From positions 17,651,808 through 17,715,807 of the forward strand of contig NC_088315.1 of assembly GCF_910592395.1 (NCBI RefSeq): a stretch of 64,000 nt of DNA. Direction: 5' to 3'. The notes below the pieces were generated by a model, which was not told the DNA's origin, did no database searches, and saw nothing but the letters and a program-made list of their open reading frames with translations. The translations under genes and the position numbers were made by a program. The DNA comes from Lineus longissimus. Its lineage: Eukaryota > Nemertea > Pilidiophora > Heteronemertea > Lineidae. Positions 10,818-18,158 of the stretch are shown piece after piece. Every line of letters starts with the position of its first letter. Within the stretch, counting starts at the first letter, position 1.

Positions 10818-11480
10818 TTAAACTGTCGACCAGAACTTGGCGTATTTTGGAACGGCTAGTAATATTTTGAAATTATCCAAGTTAGAACATGCATCATTGA
10901 AACTCATTTGAACATTGAAAAGTTGCGGGAAAGCATGTAAAAGTTTTCCAATATCTCTGAGTTTTTTAACATAGACTGTTGACAGAACAACGTTGTTTCT
11001 GGTCAACCATTCTTTCCAAGTAATGGTAACTGTTTTATTTATTCGTGAAATCTCATGAAGTTCGAATGCTCTTTCCAAAAGTTGGCCAAAAATATTGTGA
11101 TAACCAAGCAGATGAATGATTTTTTCTGACTGGAAACAGGCCGTTAGATCCGGCAAAGTCGAGTTTAATGTTTGATATTCTTTCCTGTAAAGATTTTGAT
11201 AATCGGGTTTGCTTGTAGGTAGTATTTGCTCATTGGGAAGAAGTAAATTGAACAAAGTTTGATGAAAAGACTGGAGACGTTTCTCAACATTTTCAACAGT
11301 TTCAGGTATTTTAGCGGGAAAGAGTGTTTTGAGTGCTGTTTTAGGTGGTTTTGGTTTAACAATACTAGTAATAGTATTCGGGCCACTACTTCAAGTGCAT
11401 CAATGTGAGCAATCATCTCTTGATGAAAATGTCTGTGTTCGGCTATGAGATCTTTTTGTGATTGAGACCAAATACCGGCA
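10818..11480 (-). pseudogene. Left-end Polinton gene, frameshifted, unassigned
   Basis: An open frame reads leftward to a stop at 10,818-10,820. It includes TWKEWLTRNNVVL followed by KKLRDIGKLLHAFPQL, a pattern seen in helical DNA-binding-type proteins. In this frame a TGA at about 11,391-11,393 interrupts it. Coding-like sequence (an acidic/histidine stretch ending near IDALE) continues upstream in another frame to about 11,480, where a further stop appears. No ATG begins the longer frame, so the gene is broken, or a 5' exon is missed. It diverges from the capsid gene across about 250 bp. Function unknown. Confidence 0.45.
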
Positions 11481-11631
11481 AACTCACTTCCTAATTACTA
11501 ATAACTTTTTAATCATGCAATTACAGCGAGTAATAAAACAGGCAAAAACAACATTGTAACAGTCTCGCTAGCTGGTATGGCGAAATAACAGATCTCCAAG
11601 TGCTTTCCCTAATGATATGTGAGCTAGGTGA

Positions 11632-11639
11632 TGACGTCA
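11632..11639. promoter_or_regulatory. CRE/ATF-type palindrome TGACGTCA
   Basis: A perfect TGACGTCA lies in the intergenic stretch between the divergent left-end gene and the capsid gene, 94 bases before the capsid ATG. It is the consensus for CREB/ATF factors. Binding here is inference from a single 8-mer. Confidence 0.3.
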
Positions 11640-11732
11640 TGGCCGGGAATTTTGAACTACTGGTAGTCAATGCAAGTGTTTTTTAGAGGCCTGCTCTTGG
11701 AACTATTATTAATTTGAGTAAATAAATACAAG

Positions 11733-12989
11733 ATGGCCACTGGTTATTTATTAAATACAGATAGAGCACATAGAATTCCACTCGGTTTGAAAGCTGAGAG
11801 GCAGCATCACATCATTACTCATAATCCCTCTTCTGCTAATCCCAAAGAAACTTTGTATGTTAGAATACCGGCATTGAGGGAGAATACATTTTTTGTACCT
11901 AAATCTCTTTATTTGTCTGCTGATGTAACCATTTCTGGTGATTCTAAAAATAGTGTTGTAAATAATCTTGGTAGAAATCTAATCTCAAAGATGGTGGTTA
12001 AGTGGGGAACAGAGCAGATATTTGACCTTGACGAATACAGCCATTTTTCTACATTTAAAGATCTGTGGCTAACAGAAGAAGAAAGAAATGACAGGGTTTT
12101 TCAAGGTATTCAATCAGAAAATCTTAGAGAATTAAGATCGGGAGTAGCTGAAGCTGATGTCACTGGTGAAACAGCTAATGAAAAGACACTAAAGGAAGTG
12201 TTTGATAAGAAGTACAAAATACCATTAGATTTTGAATTATTCCACCATAATGCTCCATTTTACAAGTTTCCAATTCAAGAAGATGTGATTATTGAAATAA
12301 CTTTAGCACCAAAGGAGGAAATCATAGTCACCGCAACCACAGCTAGCATGGGCTACAAACTTGAAAATATTTGTTTTGAATACGACACGGTTACTAATAA
12401 GATGATTGCAAATCAACTGAGCAACAAGTACAACTCTGGTTTCTCGATATTTTATGATTGGGTAGACCATTTTAAAACAGTTAATATTACTGCTAATGAA
12501 ACACTGATTAATGAGAACATCAACTTTCCAAGAATGTCAATTAAAGGATTATTGTTATTATTTGTGTCTGACTATGTAGATGGAGCTAGAGATTCAGAGA
12601 AGTTTGAAAACCCTAACATAAGTAAAGTACAAATCACAATTGAGGGTGTTGCCAATCAGGTGTTCCCAGAAGGAATGAGAATGATGGATCAATGGGAGGA
12701 GATCAAGAAACACTTCATGTCTGAAGATTTGAAGAAAACTCATGACTGTAACATGACAATGGAGAAATACTATGGTGATTCTAATCACTATGGTTTATGG
12801 TTGGACCTGAGAACTACTGAAGACAATAGATTACACGGATCAGGAAAGAAGCTCCAGAACACAAAAGATGGTATTCAATTATCTATTACAAAGAAATCTG
12901 GAAAGGGACCATACAAAATGCACATATTCGTGGTTTCTGATGCCCAGGTAAACATCCAGAATTCTCAGATTGCTTCACTCCAGCACTAA
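11733..12989 (+). CDS. Polinton major capsid protein (double jelly roll)
   Basis: 418 residues. It would form the hexon-like capsomer of a virion. The layout fits the family: an N-terminal part with RIPALRENTFFVPKSLYL, then VVNNLGRNLISKMVVKWG, a helical excursion (about residues 95-165) and a C-terminal half with MSIKGLLLLFV and VQITIEGVANQVFPEGM. Strands dominate and there is no membrane segment. The ATG at 11,733 is preceded by AAATACAAG, and upstream in-frame stops are close. It heads the plus-strand series (capsid, small membrane protein, penton-like, membrane protein), which reads as a virion module. The assignment rests on family resemblance to the Polinton PY protein. Confidence 0.8.
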   Translation: MATGYLLNTDRAHRIPLGLKAERQHHIITHNPSSANPKETLYVRIPALRENTFFVPKSLYLSADVTISGDSKNSVVNNLGRNLISKMVVKWGTEQIFDLDEYSHFSTFKDLWLTEEERNDRVFQGIQSENLRELRSGVAEADVTGETANEKTLKEVFDKKYKIPLDFELFHHNAPFYKFPIQEDVIIEITLAPKEEIIVTATTASMGYKLENICFEYDTVTNKMIANQLSNKYNSGFSIFYDWVDHFKTVNITANETLINENINFPRMSIKGLLLLFVSDYVDGARDSEKFENPNISKVQITIEGVANQVFPEGMRMMDQWEEIKKHFMSEDLKKTHDCNMTMEKYYGDSNHYGLWLDLRTTEDNRLHGSGKKLQNTKDGIQLSITKKSGKGPYKMHIFVVSDAQVNIQNSQIASLQH

Positions 12990-13040
12990 GGTGCTGCAAG
13001 AACAAAGTTTGCTACAACATTAGATTTTCATCCTAATTAA

Positions 13041-13277
13041 ATGGATACACCTGGAAAGAAAGATATCATAAATACACTGTATCAAAGTTTACTGTTGGCA
13101 TCAACAACAATTGGTTACTCTATGTTACTGAAAAGGTTCTTGAGAATCAATATCGGTCCCCCAAGTCAGGCCAACCTAGAGGAAATTATTAAACTGGGTG
13201 GAACTGTAGCTATTAGTAATGGAACATTAGAGTACCTTTACGATCAAGGAATCCTACCCAGAAATATTATGAAGTAA
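13041..13277 (+). CDS. Small conserved Polinton protein with hydrophobic segment
   Basis: 78 residues. It has a moderately hydrophobic stretch at residues 14-27 (YQSLLLASTTIGYSMLL) and a second around residues 50-60. This type of short protein next to the capsid gene is recurrent in Polintons, but its role is not known to me. The start is in ATTAAATGG, 51 bases after the capsid stop, and the next gene begins 19 bases downstream. Confidence 0.65.
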   Translation: MDTPGKKDIINTLYQSLLLASTTIGYSMLLKRFLRINIGPPSQANLEEIIKLGGTVAISNGTLEYLYDQGILPRNIMK

Positions 13278-13296
13278 GAATAATTTACTTAACTAA

Positions 13297-13740
13297 ATGG
13301 TAACTGTAATGAACATCGATTCCAGCGACTACCCGGATCAGAGTTCAAGTGATTTAACAGTCAATCTCAAGACTGAAATTCAAGATGCATGTAGCATCAC
13401 TTTAACTTTTGCAGTAATACCTTGTACATTTTACAACATCAGTGCGGCCAGGGAGAATAACCGAATCAAAGTTAAGGGGTTTGATGTGGCAGAGATTACG
13501 CTACCAGATGGTCTCTATGACCTACAGAGCTTTTCAAAAGTATTTGCGGAGAATTTGAAAGAAAATAGTATGAGTCGAGGTGCTGTCAGATTTGACCTTG
13601 AAGAACCAACAGGTAAGGCCATCTTACACTTCCTAAAGAGAAAAAATGAGGAGCATTATCAGATCTATTTTATTGGTAAAAGCAATGAGTTATTTGGCAT
13701 GAAAACAGAATGGCCTTACCCTTCAGACAATAAAAAGTAA
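13297..13740 (+). CDS. Penton-like minor capsid protein, N-terminal frame
   Basis: 147 codons, starting in ACTAAATGG. The start MVTVMNIDSSDYPDQSSSDL and the following strands (SITLTFAVIPCTFYNI, then a DGLYDLQSFSKVF helix) fit the Polinton PX/penton base type that sits at capsid vertices. The frame ends at TAA 13,738-13,740, but penton-like coding resumes immediately in another frame (13,741-14,044). The break lies at AATAAAAAGTAAGG. A single-base difference in the A-run, either biological or an assembly error, would explain it. Confidence 0.65.
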   Translation: MVTVMNIDSSDYPDQSSSDLTVNLKTEIQDACSITLTFAVIPCTFYNISAARENNRIKVKGFDVAEITLPDGLYDLQSFSKVFAENLKENSMSRGAVRFDLEEPTGKAILHFLKRKNEEHYQIYFIGKSNELFGMKTEWPYPSDNKK

Positions 13741-14044
13741 GGATGATGTTGTAAGCGAGAAACCCATCAATTTTAGACCAATTAACCATTTTGTTTTTCA
13801 CTGTGACATAATCGAATCTACTTGTGTATTAAGTAATGGTGAAACATCTGATGTGCTAACCACAAGACCAATAAAAGAAGCTAATTTTGGGGATTTAATA
13901 GCATACACCTTTGAGAAACCAATAGCAATTCCCTGTAAACCAAGATTCAATAAGCTGAATATTCGCTTAACGGATGAAAAAGGTGACATTATCGATCTTA
14001 ATGGTCATGATGTACAGTACCAATTGGTATTAACACATCATTGA
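13741..14044 (+). pseudogene. Penton-like minor capsid protein, C-terminal part in shifted frame
   Basis: The frame ending at the TGA of 14,042-14,044 is open back across 13,741. It encodes strand-rich sequence including HFVFHCDII, LTTRPIKEANFGDLIAY and NIRLTDEKGDIIDLNG. The same order of motifs is found in the second penton-like gene at 21,932-22,414. It has no start codon of its own near the break, so it belongs to the preceding gene. Confidence 0.65.
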
Positions 14045-14065
14045 AATTAAATTCGTTGAAATTAA

Positions 14066-14524
14066 ATGGCTGGCATTGGCATGTTATTTGGATCTGCAAT
14101 AATCAATGGATTAGCATTTACTGGATCTGGTTACCTTTTCAAGTCACTAGATAAAAACGGTTATGAAGCTGAAGTGAAAAGACATGATTTGGCTCAGGAG
14201 CAATTACAAAAAGCTTCAACCGAATGGGAGGAGCATAGAAAGAGTACTATTGACTTTGTTAATCTTGAATTAAAGAGAGAAAGAGACGCTTCTATTGATT
14301 TTAACAATACTGATTCAGCACTTACTGTTTACAATCATTTACATCCCGATAGAACTATAGTACTACCTCAGAGACCACAATTAAGTGATTATTACCAACC
14401 TAGTGATGAAATGAAGAAATACGAGTACCTATGGATTATCCTAGGACTTAGTGGTTTAGGATTAATAATTTATTATTTTACTAGGGTTAGAAAGACTAAG
14501 ACCATTGATGAGAAGCGGGACTAA
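14066..14524 (+). CDS. Polinton membrane protein, two hydrophobic segments
   Basis: 152 residues. A Gly-rich hydrophobic N-terminus (residues 3-25, MLFGSAIINGLAFTGSG) is followed by a charged coiled region (about 30-95), a Pro-containing linker, and a transmembrane helix (about 120-138, LWIILGLSGLGLIIYYF) with a basic tail. This looks like a virion or host-membrane protein; no specific function is known to me. The start is in ATTAAATGG. Its stop overlaps the stop of the convergent ATPase gene by three bases within CTAA. Confidence 0.65.
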   Translation: MAGIGMLFGSAIINGLAFTGSGYLFKSLDKNGYEAEVKRHDLAQEQLQKASTEWEEHRKSTIDFVNLELKRERDASIDFNNTDSALTVYNHLHPDRTIVLPQRPQLSDYYQPSDEMKKYEYLWIILGLSGLGLIIYYFTRVRKTKTIDEKRD

Positions 14525-15141
14525 GATTTTTGAGGTGAAAGAGTAAATCCAAATGGATGTTGTAGTCTAATGATCAGTTTTGATCCTTTTTTCATCTTAA
14601 GTTCTTCTATGTAGTACTGTCTTTTCTCCTTAGGAATAACACTGTTTTCTTCTAAGGCATCTTTCATGGCTGATTCATCCTTATTAAAAAATAATACTAA
14701 AATTCTTATGTTCTCTCTGTAGTCCTTGACAACTGAATTGTACTTCTGAACTAGTAACCAAACAGTAAGATTGTAGTGCCTGCCAGAAAAGGCAAGATTA
14801 CATAACTCGGACACCTTCTTTTTTGTGTCTCTCAAATTAGCACAGTCATCAATTAGGAATAATGTGTTAGAACCAGCAAAGGTCAGAGTAGCAAATTGAA
14901 GCACAAGGTCCAAATTACTGGCCACCGCCTCGGGATTAACTATGTAGACGCTCTTGTCTTGGTAAATCCATTTCCTGTCATATGTCTTATTGTTGAAATA
15001 TGTTGGACAGAAAATGACTATGTTTTGGAATTTGTGTCGATACTCCTTTCCTAAGAGGTCAAGGGCAAAATATGTCTTACCACAATTGGTGACACCAGAA
15101 ATTAGCATGTTATGTGGCTCGTAAATAAATACTTCACCCAT
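14521..15141 (-). CDS. Genome-packaging ATPase (FtsK/HerA type)
   Basis: 206 residues. Walker A is SGVTNCGKT at residues 15-23, with Lys22 and Thr23 as nucleotide-binding residues. Walker B is LFLIDD at 94-99. A downstream SGRHYNLTVWLLVQ supplies the expected sensor strand and arginine. Proteins of this type pump DNA into capsids of Polintons, adenovirus-like and other double-jelly-roll viruses. The length fits the family. The start codon faces the integrase start codon with only TTAA between them. Confidence 0.9.
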   Translation of the reverse strand: MGEVFIYEPHNMLISGVTNCGKTYFALDLLGKEYRHKFQNIVIFCPTYFNNKTYDRKWIYQDKSVYIVNPEAVASNLDLVLQFATLTFAGSNTLFLIDDCANLRDTKKKVSELCNLAFSGRHYNLTVWLLVQKYNSVVKDYRENIRILVLFFNKDESAMKDALEENSVIPKEKRQYYIEELKMKKGSKLIIRLQHPFGFTLSPQKS

Positions 15142-15149
15142 TTAAATGG
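15138..15149. promoter_or_regulatory. 12-bp palindrome holding two divergent start codons
   Basis: CCATTTAAATGG is a perfect palindrome. The ATPase ATG (minus, 15,139-15,141) and the integrase ATG (plus, 15,146-15,148) are both inside it. There is no room for separate promoters or untranslated leaders between the two genes, so each transcript must begin inside the other gene. Confidence 0.8.
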
Positions 15150-16243
15150 ATGTAAAGGATGACACACAGCAGTATCTAAGGGATTTGTACTACAACCCCG
15201 AGAGTCCCGTGGCTTACAGTTCTTTGAGTAAGATGTGGAAACAGGTCAAGGAAGATGGTAAACTTATTAAACAAAAAGAAGTGAAAGAATTTCTAGAAAC
15301 ACTACCAACTCACCAACTACACAAACCGGCCATTAAGAAATTCACCTTCAGGAAAACAATGATATCGTACATCGATCAACAGTGGCAAGCCGACCTGGTT
15401 GACATGCAGAAATTTGAGAGTAAGAATAAAGGTTTCAGATTCATTTTGACAGTAATTGACCTATTCAGTCGTTTTTCTTGGGCTATGGCCGTTAAGAGCA
15501 AGAGAGGAGAAGAAATCAGAGACGCATTTAAAGTGATATTTGAGGAAGCAAAACCAGAGAAAATCCAGTTTGATGACGGTACAGAATTCTACAACAAACA
15601 CTTCAAGGAACTCTTAACAGAAAATGACATAGAATGGTTCTCTACAAAATCTGATAAGAAGGCAGCGGTAGTAGAAAGATTCAACAGGACTCTTAAAGAA
15701 AAAATGTGGCGTTATTTCACTGCTAAGGAGACAGACAAGTGGATTGACGTACTGGATGACTTGGTCAGTGGCTACAACAACACATTTCGCTCATCAATAG
15801 GTATGAAACATGTAGACGCCAGAAAGATGGAAAACAAAGGAGCTGTGTGGTACAATCTTTACGGTCTTCACCTCAAAAAAAACTTTGGTGATCCAAAGTA
15901 CAAAGTAGGTGACAGTGTAAGAATTTCAAAGTACAAGTCCATTTTCGGTAAAGGTTACATGCCCAACTTTACTGAGGAAGTATTCCAAATCAAACAGATC
16001 ATCTTCACTCACCCTATCGTCTACAAACTTGAAGATTATCATAAAGAGGAAATTCAAGGATATTTCTATGAAGAGGAATTGAGTTATGTTCCTAATCCTG
16101 ACCAGCTAGAGTACAAGATAGAGAAAATCTTGAGGTACAAGACCAGTAAAGGCAAGAAATATGGATTAGTGAAGTGGAAGGGATACAGTGATAAATTCAA
16201 TGAATGGTTACCAATTTCAGGCATAAAAAGCCTAAAAACATAA
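15146..16243 (+). CDS. Polinton integrase with C-terminal chromodomain
   Basis: 365 residues. The retroviral-type core (about 75-185) shows the DDE triad: Asp83 in QADLVDM, Asp144 in FDDGTEF and Glu177 in VVERFNRTLKEK. An SH3-like region with YKVGDSVRISK follows at about 250-262. A chromodomain occupies the end (about 322-363: IEKILRYK, then VKWKGYSDKFNEWLP), which may guide insertion to modified chromatin. It would join the terminal inverted repeats to target DNA, making the 6-bp duplication seen here. All catalytic residues are intact. Confidence 0.92.
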   Translation: MDVKDDTQQYLRDLYYNPESPVAYSSLSKMWKQVKEDGKLIKQKEVKEFLETLPTHQLHKPAIKKFTFRKTMISYIDQQWQADLVDMQKFESKNKGFRFILTVIDLFSRFSWAMAVKSKRGEEIRDAFKVIFEEAKPEKIQFDDGTEFYNKHFKELLTENDIEWFSTKSDKKAAVVERFNRTLKEKMWRYFTAKETDKWIDVLDDLVSGYNNTFRSSIGMKHVDARKMENKGAVWYNLYGLHLKKNFGDPKYKVGDSVRISKYKSIFGKGYMPNFTEEVFQIKQIIFTHPIVYKLEDYHKEEIQGYFYEEELSYVPNPDQLEYKIEKILRYKTSKGKKYGLVKWKGYSDKFNEWLPISGIKSLKT

Positions 16244-16278
16244 TTTAAAATCTTTTTATCCTTTAAATCAAGCTAGAA

Positions 16279-17088
16279 ATGGAAGGACAAACAACAGTGA
16301 ACTATTATGGTACTGTCAATGTTTATCAGTATCCTGTTAATCAGTATCCTGTTTATCAGTATCCTGTTTATCGGGAACCGGTTAATCAGTATCAACCAGT
16401 AGTTTCAGGGCCTACATTTAAATGTGTTAAGTGCGATGTAACAAAACCTGAAAGTGAATTTGGAAAGAACAGACGTAATAAATTCCTGGACTACTGTAAA
16501 GCATGTGGTAAGTTAACCAAGAAATGTGTTAAATGTGGAGAAGTGAAATTACTAAGTGATGGTGAATTTGGTAAAAATGGAAATAGAGGTAACTGTAGAT
16601 CATGTTTTAATTCATATTACAAAAAGGATTACCTTGACCAAAATGGTAATAGAGACAGACACAAAATTAGGGTTGGTCTTAACCGCATTTCTAAGAGAGA
16701 ATGTACTGGTAATTCATCATTCAATCTAGGATGTACAGACAGTTTCTTCTCACAGTGGTTAGAGTACCAGAGGAGTCTATCTCCAATAGTAGAAGAAGAG
16801 TTGGATCATGTCTTACCAATCAAGGAATTCAAAGATCATCCAGAACTGTGTTACTCTTGGTTTAACATTCGACCAATGTCTAAAACACAAAACAGGCAGA
16901 AGAGTTCCACAGTCGACTTGAGTATTTTCAAAGAGCAATTGGACCGCTCATTTAACTTTATGGTCAATAAGCGTAATGAAAACTGGTTTGACTATCGAGA
17001 CGAAAACGTGATAAACGAGTTGAGAAGGATAACAAACAAGTATTTTTGGAATAACCCAGAATTTAACAATATCCTTCTACTTAATTAA
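16279..17088 (+). CDS. Zinc-ribbon / HNH-type nuclease-like protein
   Basis: 269 residues. The N-terminus (residues 15-42) is a YQYPV/NQYPV repeat. Two zinc-ribbon-like Cys sets follow: C49/C52/C73/C76 and C83/C86/C106/C109. The C-terminal half contains LDHVLPIKEF (Asp176-His177), then CYSWFNIRPMSKTQNRQKS with Asn196 and Asn205, which resembles an HNH endonuclease core. Nuclease activity is inference. The gene follows the integrase by 35 bases and starts in TAGAAATGG. It is not part of the standard Polinton core set. Confidence 0.65.
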   Translation: MEGQTTVNYYGTVNVYQYPVNQYPVYQYPVYREPVNQYQPVVSGPTFKCVKCDVTKPESEFGKNRRNKFLDYCKACGKLTKKCVKCGEVKLLSDGEFGKNGNRGNCRSCFNSYYKKDYLDQNGNRDRHKIRVGLNRISKRECTGNSSFNLGCTDSFFSQWLEYQRSLSPIVEEELDHVLPIKEFKDHPELCYSWFNIRPMSKTQNRQKSSTVDLSIFKEQLDRSFNFMVNKRNENWFDYRDENVINELRRITNKYFWNNPEFNNILLLN

Positions 17089-17123
17089 TTTTCAGACATT
17101 TTCAGGTATCTTCCTCTGAATAA

Positions 17124-17375
17124 ATGAATAGAACTTGGGGTTACACAAAACGACCACGTAATTGGAAAGAAAGATTAGAACGATTTCATACAGAATTAGA
17201 GGCAGAAGTAGAGTCAAAGTTGGAGCCTGGTCCCGAAAAACCTTTAAAACCTGCTGGGCCTGCTGGGCCAGAAAAACCTTTAAAATTTAATGTACTTCAA
17301 AAACCTGTAGTGTCTGCAAGATCAACACTAAACACTAGAAATGACAGAACAACTGATTCTAGTTATTCCCACTAA
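17124..17375 (+). CDS. Small Pro/Glu-rich protein, unassigned
   Basis: 83 residues. The start is basic and aromatic (MNRTWGYTKRPRNW), followed by a short charged helix and repeated GPEKPLK units around residues 36-54. No family is recognised. It is supported by tight spacing (35 bases after the HNH-like gene, 4 bases before the next start) and by the ATAAATG start context shared with its neighbours. Confidence 0.5.
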   Translation: MNRTWGYTKRPRNWKERLERFHTELEAEVESKLEPGPEKPLKPAGPAGPEKPLKFNVLQKPVVSARSTLNTRNDRTTDSSYSH

Positions 17376-17379
17376 TTAA

Positions 17380-18039
17380 ATGGATGGAGACAACAAGGTT
17401 TATCCAGATTTAAGTAATTTAAACTCTGAAAGTCATTTAAACTATGAAAGGTCTGAAAAGCATACAGAAAGTAACCCTCAGGCTTTCAGACTACAACAAA
17501 TATGTGATGTTAAGAGTTTTTTAGAAAGCGAGATTGAATTTAGAAGAAAGATATTTTCAAAGTACAAAAAAGCATTTAGCGTAATTACTGGCATTAGTCA
17601 TAGTCTTAATTTTGTAAGCGTTGCGGCTGGCTCAGTTGGTGTGTCTGCACTGGCTGGTGTCATCACAGCACCGATAGGTTTCGCACTTGGTGGAGTGACC
17701 ATTGGTAGCGCCATTATCTCCTCAGCCCTAAGTTGGAAGAAAAAAGATATCCTGAAGAAAATTGAAAAACATGAGAAGATTGGAATGTTGGCAATTTCAA
17801 AACTTAACTCCATCAATGACTTGGTAAGTAAGGCCATGAGTGATTCGCACATTTCAACAGATGAGTTTACCTTGATTCTCAAAGAAAAGGAAAAATACAT
17901 TGCTATGAAAAATGCCATTAGGAAAAAACAAAGGAAGACCAATTCAAATGTTGATGTGGAATCTTTAAAGAAGACTTTTTTAGAAGAAGGAAAAAAGATA
18001 GCTCAGACAGAGATGCTAGAAAAACTAAAAGTTCAGTAA
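17380..18039 (+). CDS. Conserved Polinton protein with Gly/Ala-rich hydrophobic hairpin
   Basis: 219 residues. A hydrophilic N-terminus and a helix with FLESEIEFRRKIFSKYKKA lead to a long Gly/Ala/Val-rich hydrophobic region (about residues 70-115, including VAAGSVGVSALAGVITAP). A charged C-terminal region with ISTDEFTLILKEKEKYIAMK follows. The pattern resembles a frequent Polinton accessory protein. The hydrophobic hairpin suggests membrane insertion or disruption, which is inference. Start in ATTAAATGG; four bases separate it from the previous stop. Confidence 0.6.
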   Translation: MDGDNKVYPDLSNLNSESHLNYERSEKHTESNPQAFRLQQICDVKSFLESEIEFRRKIFSKYKKAFSVITGISHSLNFVSVAAGSVGVSALAGVITAPIGFALGGVTIGSAIISSALSWKKKDILKKIEKHEKIGMLAISKLNSINDLVSKAMSDSHISTDEFTLILKEKEKYIAMKNAIRKKQRKTNSNVDVESLKKTFLEEGKKIAQTEMLEKLKVQ

Positions 18040-18158
18040 ATCAAACAGGACTAAATAGTCCTAATCCTAATGTGGTGTATCACTATCACTATCACCATGA
18101 CTTCGGTGCCACTACCATCAGCGCCACCATATTCATTAGTTTAAGAAAGATTTTGCAC
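18040..18158. other. Convergent intergenic gap
   Basis: About 120 bases lie between the plus-strand gene ending at 18,039 and the polymerase stop at 18,159. It contains short TCACTA/CACCA-rich sequence. No separate gene or clear terminator signal is seen. Confidence 0.5.
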
